A stretch of 64,000 nt of DNA, taken from the NCBI RefSeq assembly GCF_037338445.1, contig NZ_CP147838.1:1240001-1304000 (forward strand). The letters are read 5' to 3'. A program made the translations under genes and the position numbers. Positions 25,633 through 34,649 of the stretch are shown piece by piece. The notes under the pieces are model-generated. The model was given only the letters and a program-made list of their open reading frames with translations, did not search any database and was not told the origin of the DNA. Numbering within the stretch: the stretch's first letter is position 1; each line of letters starts with the position of its first letter. The DNA is from Salinibaculum sp. SYNS191. Its GTDB lineage: Archaea; Halobacteriota; Halobacteria; Halobacteriales; Haloarculaceae.

Positions 25633-26808
25633 ATGGACTTCGGTCTCTCCCAGGAACACGAGATGATGAAGAGTGCGGTCCGAGATATTACAGCAGACTA
25701 CGACAACGACTACTGGCAGGACGTCCACGAGAAGCGACGCCCGCCGGAGGAGATTTTCGAGGACCTCGCTGCCGGCGGCTGGTTCGGCGCACCCCTGCCC
25801 GAGGAGTACGGCGGCCAGGGACTGGACCTGCTGGATACGGTCGTCATCATGGAGGCGCTGTGTGAGGGCCACGCGTGGGAGACGACGTTCCGGTTCACCA
25901 TGAGCACGGTCTTCGGCGGCATCAGCCTGGTCGAGAACGGGACGGAGGCACAGAAAGAGGAGTACATTCCCGGTATCGCCCACGGCGAGGACGTCTGGGC
26001 GCTGGGGATGACCGAACCCGACGCCGGGCTGAACTCCTCGCGCATCTCCACGATGGCCGAGAAGGAGGGCGACGAGTACGTCATCGACGGCCGCAAGCAG
26101 TGGATTTCCGGGATGGACTTCGCCGACCACCTCCTGCTCATCGCCCGCACGAAGCCCTTCGACGAGGCCGACTCGAAGTTCGACGGCATCACGATGTTCA
26201 TCGTCGACCCCGAGGCGGACGGCATCGAGTACAGCGAGATTCCGCTGGACATCTACTACACGGAACCGACCTACGACCTGTTCATCGAAGACTTGCGCGT
26301 CGACGAAGACCAGGTGCTCGGCGAGGTCGGGAAGGGGATGTACCAGATGTTCGGCATGCTCAACGTCGAGCGCATCACGGCGGCGCTGTCGGCGTGGGGT
26401 GCCGGCAAGGAAGCGCTGGACAAGGCCGTCCAGTACGCCAAGGACCGCGAGGTCTGGTCGGAGCCCATCGGCGCCCACCAGGCGATTCAGCACCCGCTCG
26501 CCGAGTCCCACGCCAAGATGGAGTCGGCCCGCACGCAACTCCGCAAGGCTGCCTGGCAGTACGACAACCAGGTCGGCGACGTCGGCGAGGTGTCGAACGT
26601 CGCGAACTACCTCGCCTGCAAGGCCGCCTGGGAGGCCTGCGAGGCGTCGATGACGACCCACGGCGGCATGTCCGCCAGCTCCGAGATGGGCATCTCGGCC
26701 GCCTGGGGCGTCGCCCGCCACCAGCGCACCGGGCCCGTCTCCGAGGAGATGATTCTCAACCACATCGGCCAGCACTCCCTGGGCCTGCCGCGGTCGTACA
26801 ACGACTGA
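25633..26808 (+). CDS. Acyl-CoA dehydrogenase
   Basis: The 391-residue FAD-dependent dehydrogenase oxidises acyl-CoA to 2-enoyl-CoA and passes electrons to ETF. Motifs include VWALGMTEPDAGLNSSRIST (FAD and substrate binding, near residue 120) and QWISGMDFADH. A Glu is present at the usual catalytic C-terminal position (GPVSEEM). I took the ATG at 25633 rather than the GTG three codons earlier. A CTTATTG element at 25597-25603 is about 33 nt upstream. The stop codon borders an inverted-repeat element. Confidence 0.9.
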   Translation: MDFGLSQEHEMMKSAVRDITADYDNDYWQDVHEKRRPPEEIFEDLAAGGWFGAPLPEEYGGQGLDLLDTVVIMEALCEGHAWETTFRFTMSTVFGGISLVENGTEAQKEEYIPGIAHGEDVWALGMTEPDAGLNSSRISTMAEKEGDEYVIDGRKQWISGMDFADHLLLIARTKPFDEADSKFDGITMFIVDPEADGIEYSEIPLDIYYTEPTYDLFIEDLRVDEDQVLGEVGKGMYQMFGMLNVERITAALSAWGAGKEALDKAVQYAKDREVWSEPIGAHQAIQHPLAESHAKMESARTQLRKAAWQYDNQVGDVGEVSNVANYLACKAAWEACEASMTTHGGMSASSEMGISAAWGVARHQRTGPVSEEMILNHIGQHSLGLPRSYND

Positions 26809-26886
26809 TACTGTTGGTTATAACTACGTGAAGGATTTCGACACCATTGGGTGGCGGAAATCTTCACGCGCTTATAGCCGACAGTA
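26809..26886. mobile_element. 78-bp imperfect inverted-repeat element (MITE-like)
   Basis: The left arm at 26809-26839 starts TACTGTTGGTTATAAC. The right arm at 26857-26886 ends TTATAGCCGACAGTA. The arms are near-complementary over about 30 bp with roughly five mismatches and one 1-nt indel, around a 17-nt centre. The trinucleotide TGA flanks it on both sides (26806-26808 and 26887-26889), compatible with a 3-bp target duplication. No coding sequence is inside. It may be a MITE, or simply a bidirectional terminator between convergent genes. Confidence 0.5.
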
Positions 26887-26907
26887 TGAAAAAGCAGCGC
26901 CGCAGCG

Positions 26908-28551
26908 CTATTTTTCCGCCATGTCGAGGCCGGCGAGGTAGCCGTAGGTCAGCGACCGGGCGTTCTGGAGGCCGCTCTGGTAGCCGACGCCCCACTCGAC
27001 GGGGGCCGTGACCGACCCCGTCGCGTAGAGGCCGTCGATGGGTTCGTCGTTCCAGTCCAGAACCGCGCCCGCGCGGTCGGTGACCAGTCCGGTGTTGCTC
27101 ATGCTGGAGAGGCCGACGTACAGCCGCACCGCGTAGTACGGGGGGTCGTCGAGCGGCCCCAGGTTCGGGTTGGGCTCGTGGTCCGGGTCGCCACACCAGA
27201 CGTGAGCCCACTCGTTCTCGCCGCGGCCGAAGTCGGGGTCGGTACCCTCGCGTGCGTGCTCGTTGAACCGGTCGACCGTCGATTCGAGCGCGCCCGTGGG
27301 GACGTCGAGCTGGTCGGCCAGCCCGGCGAGGCTGTCGGCCGACCCCGCGAGGAACGACTCGGGGTAGTCGGTCCCGGGCCGGTAGTTCCCGAGCCCGTAG
27401 GTCTGGCGGTAGGTCTCGTCGAAGACCATGTAGTGAGGGAACGACTCGTACTCGCCGGTCGGGTCGTAGAACTCGCCCGCCTGTTTCGGGTAGAACGACT
27501 CGTCACAGAACCGCTCGCCGTCGCTGTCGATTGCCAGCGCGTGGGGCAACCCGACGTTGTAGCAGTAGCGATACAGCGGCGCCCCGAGGAACTCCCGGTC
27601 GGGCACCTCGATGAAAAATCCCTTCGCGCCGCCGACCGGCGGGTAGACGCCGAGTTTCGCGCCCTCCAGTGCGGCCATGCGCAGGCCGTCGCCGGTCGCA
27701 GTCGGCATCGCGGCCGACACCACGTCGTCGGCGGGCGTGCCCTCGAAGTTCTCGACCATCGCCTCGTTCCAGTCGTACGCGCCGGTGTTCAGGAGGACGC
27801 CCTCGCGCGCCAGGACGCGCTCTGGGCCGTCGTCGCCGTCGACTTCGACGCCGACGACCGCGTCGCCCTCGGTCAGCAGGCCGGTGACGCCGGCGTCGGT
27901 CCGCACGTCGACGTCGTGTGCATCGGCCGCCCGGAGGAAGTAGCCGATGAGCGCGGTGCCCATCGTGACGACGCCGTCCGCGCGGCGCTGCTGTATCGTG
28001 TCCCAGTCCCACGAACCCGGCGTGAGCGCGCCGCCCCACGCCAGAATCTCTGTCGTCGTCACGCCGCCGGGCAGGTGCGGCGAATCGGGGAGGTCCGCCC
28101 AGTCCGGTACCGCCGCGCTGTCGAGCGGTTCCGGTTCGAGATAACGCCCGCCGGCTTTGGCTCCCGCCGCGTCCGTGTGATAGTCCGGGATGCCCTCGAT
28201 GATCTGGACGTCGAGGTCGGCCACGTCGTCGAAGTACGTGATGGCCTCGCTGGCGTGCTCGGCGAACCAGCGTGCTGCCCCGGGGTTCTCGTAGAACGAC
28301 CCCGCGAGGTCGCCGAGGTAGGCGACGGCCTGCTCGACGGAGTCGTCGATGCCGCGGGCCTGCATCAGGTGGTTCGCCGGCACCCACAGTTGCGCCCCTG
28401 AGAGCCCGCTAGACCCACCTAGCACGGGTGCCTTCTCCAGCACGGTAACCGAGCAGTTTCCTTCGACGGCAGCAGTCACCGCACAGGCCATACCACCGAC
28501 GCCAGACCCGACGACCACGACGTCCCGCTCGGCGTCTCCGTCGGCCGTCAT
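26908..28551 (-). CDS. FAD-dependent dehydrogenase, KstD/fumarate-reductase flavoprotein family
   Basis: The 547-residue flavoprotein has an N-terminal Rossmann dinucleotide motif (VVVVGSGVGGMA, residues 11-22) with a conserved Glu at the end of strand 2 (VLEKAPVLGGSSGLSG). The C-terminal FAD loop reads GLYATGSVTAPVEWGVGYQSG. The family includes 3-ketosteroid dehydrogenases, which desaturate ring ketones, and fumarate-reductase-like enzymes. The layout is closest to the ketosteroid group, so a desaturation of a cyclic ketone is possible, but the catalytic tyrosines were not verified. The start at 28551 overlaps the stop of the upstream lipoate-ligase-like gene by 4 bp, so they are coupled. 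Confidence 0.8.
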   Translation of the reverse strand: MTADGDAERDVVVVGSGVGGMACAVTAAVEGNCSVTVLEKAPVLGGSSGLSGAQLWVPANHLMQARGIDDSVEQAVAYLGDLAGSFYENPGAARWFAEHASEAITYFDDVADLDVQIIEGIPDYHTDAAGAKAGGRYLEPEPLDSAAVPDWADLPDSPHLPGGVTTTEILAWGGALTPGSWDWDTIQQRRADGVVTMGTALIGYFLRAADAHDVDVRTDAGVTGLLTEGDAVVGVEVDGDDGPERVLAREGVLLNTGAYDWNEAMVENFEGTPADDVVSAAMPTATGDGLRMAALEGAKLGVYPPVGGAKGFFIEVPDREFLGAPLYRYCYNVGLPHALAIDSDGERFCDESFYPKQAGEFYDPTGEYESFPHYMVFDETYRQTYGLGNYRPGTDYPESFLAGSADSLAGLADQLDVPTGALESTVDRFNEHAREGTDPDFGRGENEWAHVWCGDPDHEPNPNLGPLDDPPYYAVRLYVGLSSMSNTGLVTDRAGAVLDWNDEPIDGLYATGSVTAPVEWGVGYQSGLQNARSLTYGYLAGLDMAEK

Positions 28552-29708
28552 TGCGCCTCGAGATGCTCGCGGACCGGAACCGTGTTCTCCGCGGCGCGCG
28601 CGATGGGGTCTGCGACGTGTTCCGGGTCGATGCCCGGCGCTTCGTGGTTCGGCCGGTCGAAGACCTCGGCGACGGCGTCGACGAGCGCCGCCTCGTCGGT
28701 GGGGTCCAGCCCCCGCAGTTCGTATTCGAGCGTCTCGATGATGCCGGGTGCTGTGGCAGTCGGCTGGGGCCGGACGTACATGTCGCCGGAGATCGTGATG
28801 TCGTGAATCAGGCCGTCGTCGTCGCGCACGAGGCTGATGTTGATGAGTTTGCGCGCCTTGTAGGCGGCCTCGCCGAACTCGAAGTCGGGGTCGACGTTGT
28901 GACACATCCGCGTCGAGGAGACGCGGTTTATCCAGGTGTCCGTCTCGAAGTAGGGTGCGAGGCGTTCGATGAACGCCGCCTCCTCGTCCGACCACTCCGC
29001 CTGCGTGACCTCGGCGTCCTCGCCGATCGTCGCCGCGACGTTCTCCGCCACGAGTTCGTCGATGATGGCCTCACGGGTCGTCTCGACGCCGAGTTCGTCG
29101 AGTACCTCCGAGAGCGGTTGCATCCGCCCGGTGAGCGTGTCGGTGTCCTTGTCCTCGAACTTCTCCGGCGGCACGCTCAGCGCCTCGTCGAGAATCCGCC
29201 CCTCGGGCGGGAAGTCCCAGATGACCGAGTCCGTCGACACCCAGAGGTCGGAGTGGTGGTAGGTCGCGGCCGACCCGGCCATGACCTTCACCTTCATGTC
29301 GTCTTTGACGATTTCCACGTCACCGATGGAGTCGTACTCGGCTTCGAGTCCGACCGTCTCCAGCGCGTCGACGTTGGCGTAGCCGCTCCGGTCGGCCTCG
29401 GTGACGATGTCCGTGTCCTCGGCGCGGTAGTAGAGCATGTAGTTCGGAAAATCCGGCGTGTGGACGGCCGTTCCGCCGGCGAACGCGTAGCGCCGGCCCA
29501 CGGCGAACCCCTCCTCGCGCGCCAGGTCGACGTCTAGGCGGGCGGCGTCCTCGTACGTCCCGAGGTCTAGGCAGGGAGTGTCCGCGTCCCAGTGCATCAC
29601 GACGACGGTCGGTTCGAACGTGCCGTCGTACATCTGCTTTGCCATCAGTTCGTCCATGGCGGCCCAGTACCCGACAGTCTCCCCGGAAACGTCGATACGT
29701 CGTACCAT
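28548..29708 (-). CDS. Lipoate-protein-ligase-like protein (first of two)
   Basis: The 386-residue protein has the LplA/BPL fold. GRRYAFAGGTAVH at 71-83 corresponds to the substrate loop RRxSGGGAVYH, KVKVMAGSA at 139-147 corresponds to the catalytic GRKISGSA motif, and the C-terminal domain (KARKLINISLVRDDDGLIHD) matches the LplA accessory domain. When the AGSA residues are aligned, the catalytic Lys position is Val142, with Lys141 next to it. True ligase activity is uncertain. It is translationally coupled to the FAD dehydrogenase, which is not known to need lipoate. A CTAG lies 5 nt before the ATG. Confidence 0.7.
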   Translation of the reverse strand: MVRRIDVSGETVGYWAAMDELMAKQMYDGTFEPTVVVMHWDADTPCLDLGTYEDAARLDVDLAREEGFAVGRRYAFAGGTAVHTPDFPNYMLYYRAEDTDIVTEADRSGYANVDALETVGLEAEYDSIGDVEIVKDDMKVKVMAGSAATYHHSDLWVSTDSVIWDFPPEGRILDEALSVPPEKFEDKDTDTLTGRMQPLSEVLDELGVETTREAIIDELVAENVAATIGEDAEVTQAEWSDEEAAFIERLAPYFETDTWINRVSSTRMCHNVDPDFEFGEAAYKARKLINISLVRDDDGLIHDITISGDMYVRPQPTATAPGIIETLEYELRGLDPTDEAALVDAVAEVFDRPNHEAPGIDPEHVADPIARAAENTVPVREHLEAQ

Positions 29709-29766
29709 AACGGCTAGACACTTTCGTGGTTCGACATTAAACCTTCTGCCAGGCCGTTCCCGTCAC

Positions 29767-30081
29767 TCACTCCTCGTAGAGCACGACCTCCTCGCAGGGG
29801 ATGTTTATCTGGGGAGATTCCATCGTGAAGTTCGGCCCGTCTTCGAGCATTCGCTGTCCGGCGTCGGACTCGAAGGCCTCCTGCATCGCCTGCGGCGACT
29901 CGAAGTAGAGTTCCGCGACACCGTCCCACTCCACCTCCTCCGGTTGTAGCGGCTCACCGAGCGTGTACTTCTGGAGTCCCGGAAGCTCCTCGACGATTTC
30001 CGCGTGGTCGTTTTTCCAGTACTCCAGTACCTCCTCGTGGGACATGTCCTCGACGCCTTTCGCCAGGTAGACAACTTTCAT
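29767..30081 (-). CDS. EthD-domain protein (first of two)
   Basis: This 104-residue ferredoxin-like alpha/beta protein has the EthD pattern: KVVYLAKGVEDMSHEEVLEYW, then an HAE turn and LPGLQKYTLGEP. EthD was first seen in a P450 operon for ethyl tert-butyl ether oxidation, where it is required but of unknown function; others in the family are small isomerases or cyclases. It is the first gene of the operon with the lipoate-ligase-like and FAD dehydrogenase genes (58 nt gap). CTTAAATG around 30111 lies about 33 nt before its start. Confidence 0.8.
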   Translation of the reverse strand: MKVVYLAKGVEDMSHEEVLEYWKNDHAEIVEELPGLQKYTLGEPLQPEEVEWDGVAELYFESPQAMQEAFESDAGQRMLEDGPNFTMESPQINIPCEEVVLYEE

Positions 30082-30187
30082 GGTCCAATCGTCACATCAT
30101 CTGACAGCTTCTTAAATGTGTGGTATGTGTTCACTGCGCATAGTTATATGTGTCAGCGGGTCGTCCAGTCACACGGAGAGTTAACAC
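30082..30187. promoter_or_regulatory. Divergent promoter region of the EthD and LLM genes
   Basis: A minus-strand TATA (CTTAAATG near 30111) and a plus-strand TATA (TAGTTATATG at 30141-30150) are present. CTGACA at 30101-30106 and TGTCAG at 30151-30156 are inverted copies that bracket both elements and could be one operator pair. No CTAG motif is present here. Confidence 0.45.
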
Positions 30188-31216
30188 ATGGACGTTGGAC
30201 TCGGCACGTTTACGGCTGATAGGCACCCCGACGACGACAGGTCACACAGCGAGTTGTATCAGGAATCGCTCGACCTCGCACAGGTCGCGGAGGACAACAA
30301 CTTCGACTGCGTCTGGGTATCGGAACACCACTTCACCGACGGCGGGTACAATCCGTCCGTAACCAGTTTCCTCGCTGCGCTCGCCGCAGCGACCGACGAC
30401 ATCGAAATCGGGAGCAACGTCGCGCTCGGACCGATGTACAAGCAACCGGTGCGACTCGCCGAAGACCTGGCCGTCGTCGACAACATCGCCGACGGCAGAC
30501 TGACCTTCGGCGTCGCCAACGGGTATCGCGTCGAGGAGTTCGACGTGATGGACGTGCCACTGGAGGAACGGCCGCTCCGACTACACCACCTGGTTCAGAT
30601 TCTCCGCAAAGCCTGGCGGGACGAACCGCTCGTCCACGACGGCCACGACCGACTCGACGAGTCCTGGGAGTTCGACGGTGTCGACGTGACGCCCAAGCCC
30701 GAACAGGACGGCGGCCCCGACATCGTCCTCGGCGGGTTCGCCGAACCCGCGGTCGAGCGGGCCGCCCGCATCGGCGACGGCTACTCCGTCGGCGCGCTGA
30801 CCGGCCTGGAGATGGCCGAAAACTGCACCGACGTCTACTGGAACGCCGTCGACGAGGCCGACAAACCCCGCGACGACCAGCAACTCGTGCTCTGGAACTG
30901 CGGCTTCCTCCACGACCGCAAAGACCCCGAGGAGGTCGTCGGCAAGCACTGGCAGCAGTTCAAAGACCAGTACGGCGACTGGTACTACGAGGCCGGCCAG
31001 ATCGACGACCCGCGGGCGCTGCACGACGCCTACGACGCCAACGCGATGTTCTACTCCGACCCCGACGAGATGGCCGAAAAGATCAACGAGTACAAGGACA
31101 TCTTCGGCGAGGACATGCACTTCATCTACCAGGCTGCCTTCCCGAGCCTCGACTACGAGGACTTCAAGTACTCCATCGAACTGTTCGGGCAAGAGGTCGT
31201 CCCGCAGATTACCTGA
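30188..31216 (+). CDS. LLM-class flavin-dependent oxidoreductase
   Basis: The 342-residue luciferase-like TIM-barrel protein begins MDVGLGTFTADRHP. It has the SEHHF substrate/flavin segment near residue 45 and GRLTFGVANGY near residue 105. Members use FMN or F420 for monooxygenation or hydride transfer, and haloarchaea make F420, so either is possible. It may oxidise the catabolic substrate. It is divergent from the EthD operon and convergent with a thioesterase. Confidence 0.85.
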   Translation: MDVGLGTFTADRHPDDDRSHSELYQESLDLAQVAEDNNFDCVWVSEHHFTDGGYNPSVTSFLAALAAATDDIEIGSNVALGPMYKQPVRLAEDLAVVDNIADGRLTFGVANGYRVEEFDVMDVPLEERPLRLHHLVQILRKAWRDEPLVHDGHDRLDESWEFDGVDVTPKPEQDGGPDIVLGGFAEPAVERAARIGDGYSVGALTGLEMAENCTDVYWNAVDEADKPRDDQQLVLWNCGFLHDRKDPEEVVGKHWQQFKDQYGDWYYEAGQIDDPRALHDAYDANAMFYSDPDEMAEKINEYKDIFGEDMHFIYQAAFPSLDYEDFKYSIELFGQEVVPQIT

Positions 31217-31225
31217 GTGCTGCCC

Positions 31226-31627
31226 TCACTGCCCGGCTATTCGCTCCAGTTCGGGGACCAGTTCCTCGGGCACCGGCACTGGCGCTTCGGTCTCCGTATC
31301 GATGTAGACGACCGTCAGTTCGCCCTCGAAAACGGGGTCGCCGTCGACAGTCCCCGTAAACGCGTGCGTCACGGACGTCTCTCCGATGGTCGGGGTCAGC
31401 GCGATGGTCAGGTCGTCGTCGACGCGAATCGCGCCCAGGTAGTCGATGTCGATGTGCCGCGCCGGCGGCACGACGGGGCCAGTTTCGAAGCGTTCGTTCG
31501 GAAAGCCGACGCCGCCCCGGAACTCACCGAGGGTCTTGATGACGTAGTCGATGACGACCGGGGTGTAGATGCGACCGGAGTAGTCGGTGTCGCCGGCGTA
31601 AATCGTCCAGGTGCTCTCGTAGGGCAT
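31226..31627 (-). CDS. 4-hydroxybenzoyl-CoA-type thioesterase
   Basis: The 133-residue hot-dog thioesterase begins MPYESTWTIYAGDTDYSGRIY, where Asp14/Asp16 are at the position of the 4HBT catalytic Asp, followed by VIDYVIKTLGEF. It hydrolyses acyl-CoA and may recycle CoA from dead-end intermediates. I chose the ATG at 31627; the extension to 31708 is unlike the family. It is convergent with the LLM gene. Confidence 0.8.
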   Translation of the reverse strand: MPYESTWTIYAGDTDYSGRIYTPVVIDYVIKTLGEFRGGVGFPNERFETGPVVPPARHIDIDYLGAIRVDDDLTIALTPTIGETSVTHAFTGTVDGDPVFEGELTVVYIDTETEAPVPVPEELVPELERIAGQ

Positions 31628-31725
31628 CTGTCGGAGGGAGACGACCGCGGTGCAAAGGGATTGTGTTCCGGTGTGCTGTCGCCCCGCTGGTCCGCCCTGT
31701 CGCTCCACCGCGTCGGCCCCGGGAC

Positions 31726-31808
31726 ACCTAGGCGACCCCGTAGGCCACCACTAGGCCAAAATCGGCGTTTCAGCGGCGCTGCCGTGCCAATCCACCCGAA
31801 AGTATAAC
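31726..31808 (+). promoter_or_regulatory. CTAG-type sites and TATA box before ABC solute-binding gene 1
   Basis: ACCTAGGCGACC starts at 31726 and a second CTAG core is at 31751. AGTATAAC at 31801-31808 is a TATA candidate about 42 nt before the ATG at 31847. The CTAG-to-TATA distance (47 nt) is longer than in the other promoters. Confidence 0.45.
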
Positions 31809-31846
31809 AATTGTTCACATCCATCTCTGTCCGAGGCGCTCAGACA

Positions 31847-33109
31847 ATGGTTAACAGGAGACAGTATCTCAGAGGTGTGGCAGGCATCGGGACGGTTGCT
31901 ATCGCAGGCTGCTCGGGCGGTGACGGCGGCGACGGTGGGAGCGGTGGCGACGGCAGCGATGGCGGCGATGGCGGCGACGGCGGCAGCGGGACGACCGGCG
32001 GTGGCTCGACGGACGAAATCGTCGTCGGTGCGTCGATGTCCCTGAGCGGGAGTTTCTCGACCAACGCGATACACGTCGGGAACTCCTACCGGCTCTGGGA
32101 GAAACAGGTCAACGCGAACGGCGGCATCGACGGGCGCAATGTGCGCCTCGAAATGCAGGACGACCAGAGCAAGACGGAGAACGCCGTCAAGACCGTCCAG
32201 CGCGTCATCGAACAGCAGGACGCCGACGCGATTCTGGGGCCGTTCTCGTCCGGCGTGACCGCTGCGGTCATGGGAGCCGTCGAGGAGTTCGGCGTGCCGA
32301 TGATTGCCCCGATGGCCAGCAGCCCGTCGATATTCTCCGCAGACAAGAAGTGGTCGTTCATGGGCTACCCGATGGCCGGCACCAGCTGGGGGCCGGACGC
32401 CGACCTCCTCGCCGAGGAGGGTGCGAGCAAGGTCGCTATCCTGCGAACAGACGTCGCGGTGCACGAACTGGAGGCCCAGGGCGCGAAGGAGGAACTCGAC
32501 GCCAGGGGAATCGACCACCAGACGTGGACGAACCAGTTCGGTGCCGAGGACCTCTCGACCCAGGTCAGCGAAATGGTCGGGTACGACCCTGACTCCGTCT
32601 ATCTCATCACCTACGGCGGGACCACGCTCGCCGCCATTCGCGAGCTCATCAACCAGGGTCTCGACCCCGACCACATCACGGGGGTCACGACCGGGGGCGA
32701 GAGCTTACAGGACACCATCGGAGCGAACGTCAACGGCATCTTCGGTCACGCACCCTGGAGCACCGACCTGGAGACAGAGACTGCGACACAGATTATCGAC
32801 GCCTACGTCGAGGAGTTCCAGATGCAGCCGACGTTCCACTTCGCGCTGGGCTACTCCAGCGGCCAGGCCTACCAGAAAGCAGTCGAGAGCGCGGGTACAG
32901 CAGAGAAGGGGGCCGTCCGGGACTATCTGGAGAGCAACGCCATCGACGGGACGCTGACCGGAACCTTCGAAGTGAACGACGAGCATCGGCAGGTCGGGTA
33001 CGACTGGCTGACGAGCCAGTGGCAAAGCGGCACCAAGGAGATACTCTTCCCGGAGGGGAAGGCGACGACCGACGAGGTCGTCTGGCCGAAGCCGGACTGG
33101 GGTGTCTGA
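31847..33109 (+). CDS. ABC transporter solute-binding lipoprotein, branched-chain amino acid family
   Basis: The 420-residue Peripla_BP_6-type receptor has an RRQYL twin-Arg segment, a hydrophobic stretch and a lipobox ending at Cys22 (AIAGCS). A 30-residue Gly/Asp/Ser linker then tethers the two-lobed binding domain outside the membrane. The domain starts VVGASMSLSGSFST, typical of Leu/Ile/Val and aromatic-acid receptors. It feeds the importer encoded just downstream. The ligand may be an aromatic, alicyclic or branched acid rather than an amino acid. Confidence 0.9.
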   Translation: MVNRRQYLRGVAGIGTVAIAGCSGGDGGDGGSGGDGSDGGDGGDGGSGTTGGGSTDEIVVGASMSLSGSFSTNAIHVGNSYRLWEKQVNANGGIDGRNVRLEMQDDQSKTENAVKTVQRVIEQQDADAILGPFSSGVTAAVMGAVEEFGVPMIAPMASSPSIFSADKKWSFMGYPMAGTSWGPDADLLAEEGASKVAILRTDVAVHELEAQGAKEELDARGIDHQTWTNQFGAEDLSTQVSEMVGYDPDSVYLITYGGTTLAAIRELINQGLDPDHITGVTTGGESLQDTIGANVNGIFGHAPWSTDLETETATQIIDAYVEEFQMQPTFHFALGYSSGQAYQKAVESAGTAEKGAVRDYLESNAIDGTLTGTFEVNDEHRQVGYDWLTSQWQSGTKEILFPEGKATTDEVVWPKPDWGV

Positions 33110-33170
33110 ACGGCGTGCCACAGAAGAGTCGACCCCGAACGAACACACACTGGTGGTGCCAGTCCAAACC

Positions 33171-33881
33171 ATGTCACCGACACTGTCCATCGAGAACGTG
33201 ACGAAGCGGTACGGGGCCCTGACGGCCGTCGACAGCGTCGACATCCGCTTCGAGAGCGACCGGAAGTACGGGCTCATCGGGCCGAACGGGGCCGGAAAGA
33301 CGACACTGTTCGACCTCATTTCCGGCGTCCAGCGGCCCGACGAGGGGGAGGTCGTCTACGATGGAACGCCGATAACGACCGTGCCGGCCCACGAGATTAC
33401 CGAGCGTGGGCTGGCCAGAACCTTCCAGGAGGGGGATGTCTTCGACGACATGACCGTCATCGAGAACCTGCTCGCGGCCTGGCCCGGGCGGCTCGAAGAG
33501 GGTGTGCGGACCGGCGACGGTCTCCTGGAACAGTTCGAAATGGCGCACACGAGAGACCAGCCGGCAGGCGACCTCAGCGGCGGGCAGAAGAAAGTCATCG
33601 GCCTCGTCCGGACGCTGATGACCCGGCCGGAGTTCGTGCTGCTGGACGAGGTGCTGGCCGGCGTCAACCCGACGCTTCAGCAGACGGTCCTCGATGACCT
33701 CGACGACATGCACGAGAGCGGCACCACGTTCGTGATGATAGAACACGACATCAACGCCATCATGGAGTTCACGGATTACGTCTTCGCGCTGAGCGAGGGG
33801 CAACTCATCGCGGAGGGGACGCCCGAGGAGGTCAGAAACGACGAGACTGTACTCGCGTCGTATCTCGGTGAGACCGCATGA
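33171..33881 (+). CDS. ABC transporter ATP-binding protein, LivG type
   Basis: The 236-residue ATPase has Walker A GPNGAGKT at 37-44, signature LSGGQKK near residue 140, Walker B VLLDEVLAGVNP and the switch His in MIEHDI. It is shorter than typical LivG because the region before the signature is trimmed. I chose the ATG at 33171; a GTG at 33102 overlaps the receptor stop and would add 23 residues. It pairs with the next gene. Confidence 0.9.
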   Translation: MSPTLSIENVTKRYGALTAVDSVDIRFESDRKYGLIGPNGAGKTTLFDLISGVQRPDEGEVVYDGTPITTVPAHEITERGLARTFQEGDVFDDMTVIENLLAAWPGRLEEGVRTGDGLLEQFEMAHTRDQPAGDLSGGQKKVIGLVRTLMTRPEFVLLDEVLAGVNPTLQQTVLDDLDDMHESGTTFVMIEHDINAIMEFTDYVFALSEGQLIAEGTPEEVRNDETVLASYLGETA

Positions 33882-34624
33882 GCGGCGACCAGTCGGACCC
33901 GATTCTTCGGCTCGACGACGTCCGCGCGGGCTACGGGAGCGCCGAGGACATTATCAAGGGAGTCAGCCTCGCCGTCGAGGAGACGGAGATCGTGACCATC
34001 ATCGGCCCGAACGGGGCCGGGAAGAGCACGCTCCTGAAGGCAATCGGCGGCTCGCTGGCCCCACGCGACGGCAACGTCTACTACCGCGGCATGGACATCA
34101 CGGGACAGGCGACCCACGAGTTGCTGGACGCGGGGCTGCTGTACCAGGCACAGGGGCGCAACATCTTCCCCGAGATGACCGTCCGCGAGAACCTGCTTAT
34201 GGGTGGGTACACCCTCGACGACGGCGAAATCGAGGCCGCCGTCGACCGCGTCTGTCGGCACTTCCCGGCGCTGACAGAGCGCATCGACGTCGACGCCAGG
34301 ATGCTGAGTGGGGGCGAACAGCAGATGCTCGAGATGGGCATGGGGCTGATGGTCGACCCCGACGTCCTCTTGCTGGACGAACCGTCTGCGGGCCTCGCGC
34401 CGGTCGTCCAGTCGGACATCTTCGACAAAATAGAGGAACTCAACCGAAACGGGGCGTCGTTCCTGATGATAGAGCAGAACGCACGGCAGGCGCTGTCGAT
34501 TTCAGACCGCGGCTACGTCCTCGCACTCGGGACCATCGAACTGGAGGACGACGCGGCGGCGCTGCTGGAGAACCCTCGCATCAGGGAACTGTACCTCGGT
34601 GGCGAGGCGGAATCGAGACCGTAG
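33878..34624 (+). CDS. ABC transporter ATP-binding protein, LivF type
   Basis: The 248-residue ATPase has Walker A GPNGAGKS near residue 48, the LivF-typical QGRNIFPEMTVRENL, signature LSGGEQQ near residue 145 and Walker B LLLDEPSAGLAP. It overlaps the previous gene by 4 bp. It converges on the permease genes, which lie on the other strand, an unusual arrangement for one importer. Confidence 0.9.
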   Translation: MSGDQSDPILRLDDVRAGYGSAEDIIKGVSLAVEETEIVTIIGPNGAGKSTLLKAIGGSLAPRDGNVYYRGMDITGQATHELLDAGLLYQAQGRNIFPEMTVRENLLMGGYTLDDGEIEAAVDRVCRHFPALTERIDVDARMLSGGEQQMLEMGMGLMVDPDVLLLDEPSAGLAPVVQSDIFDKIEELNRNGASFLMIEQNARQALSISDRGYVLALGTIELEDDAAALLENPRIRELYLGGEAESRP

Positions 34625-34649
34625 ATGACGGTTCGCAGCCCTGCTTCTG

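Noticed and set aside
31897..31998. GGCGAC-type short tandem repeats, possibly a repeat array
   Set aside because: They encode the Gly/Asp linker of a lipoprotein (also at 43750-43820), so they are coding repeats and not a CRISPR or satellite.
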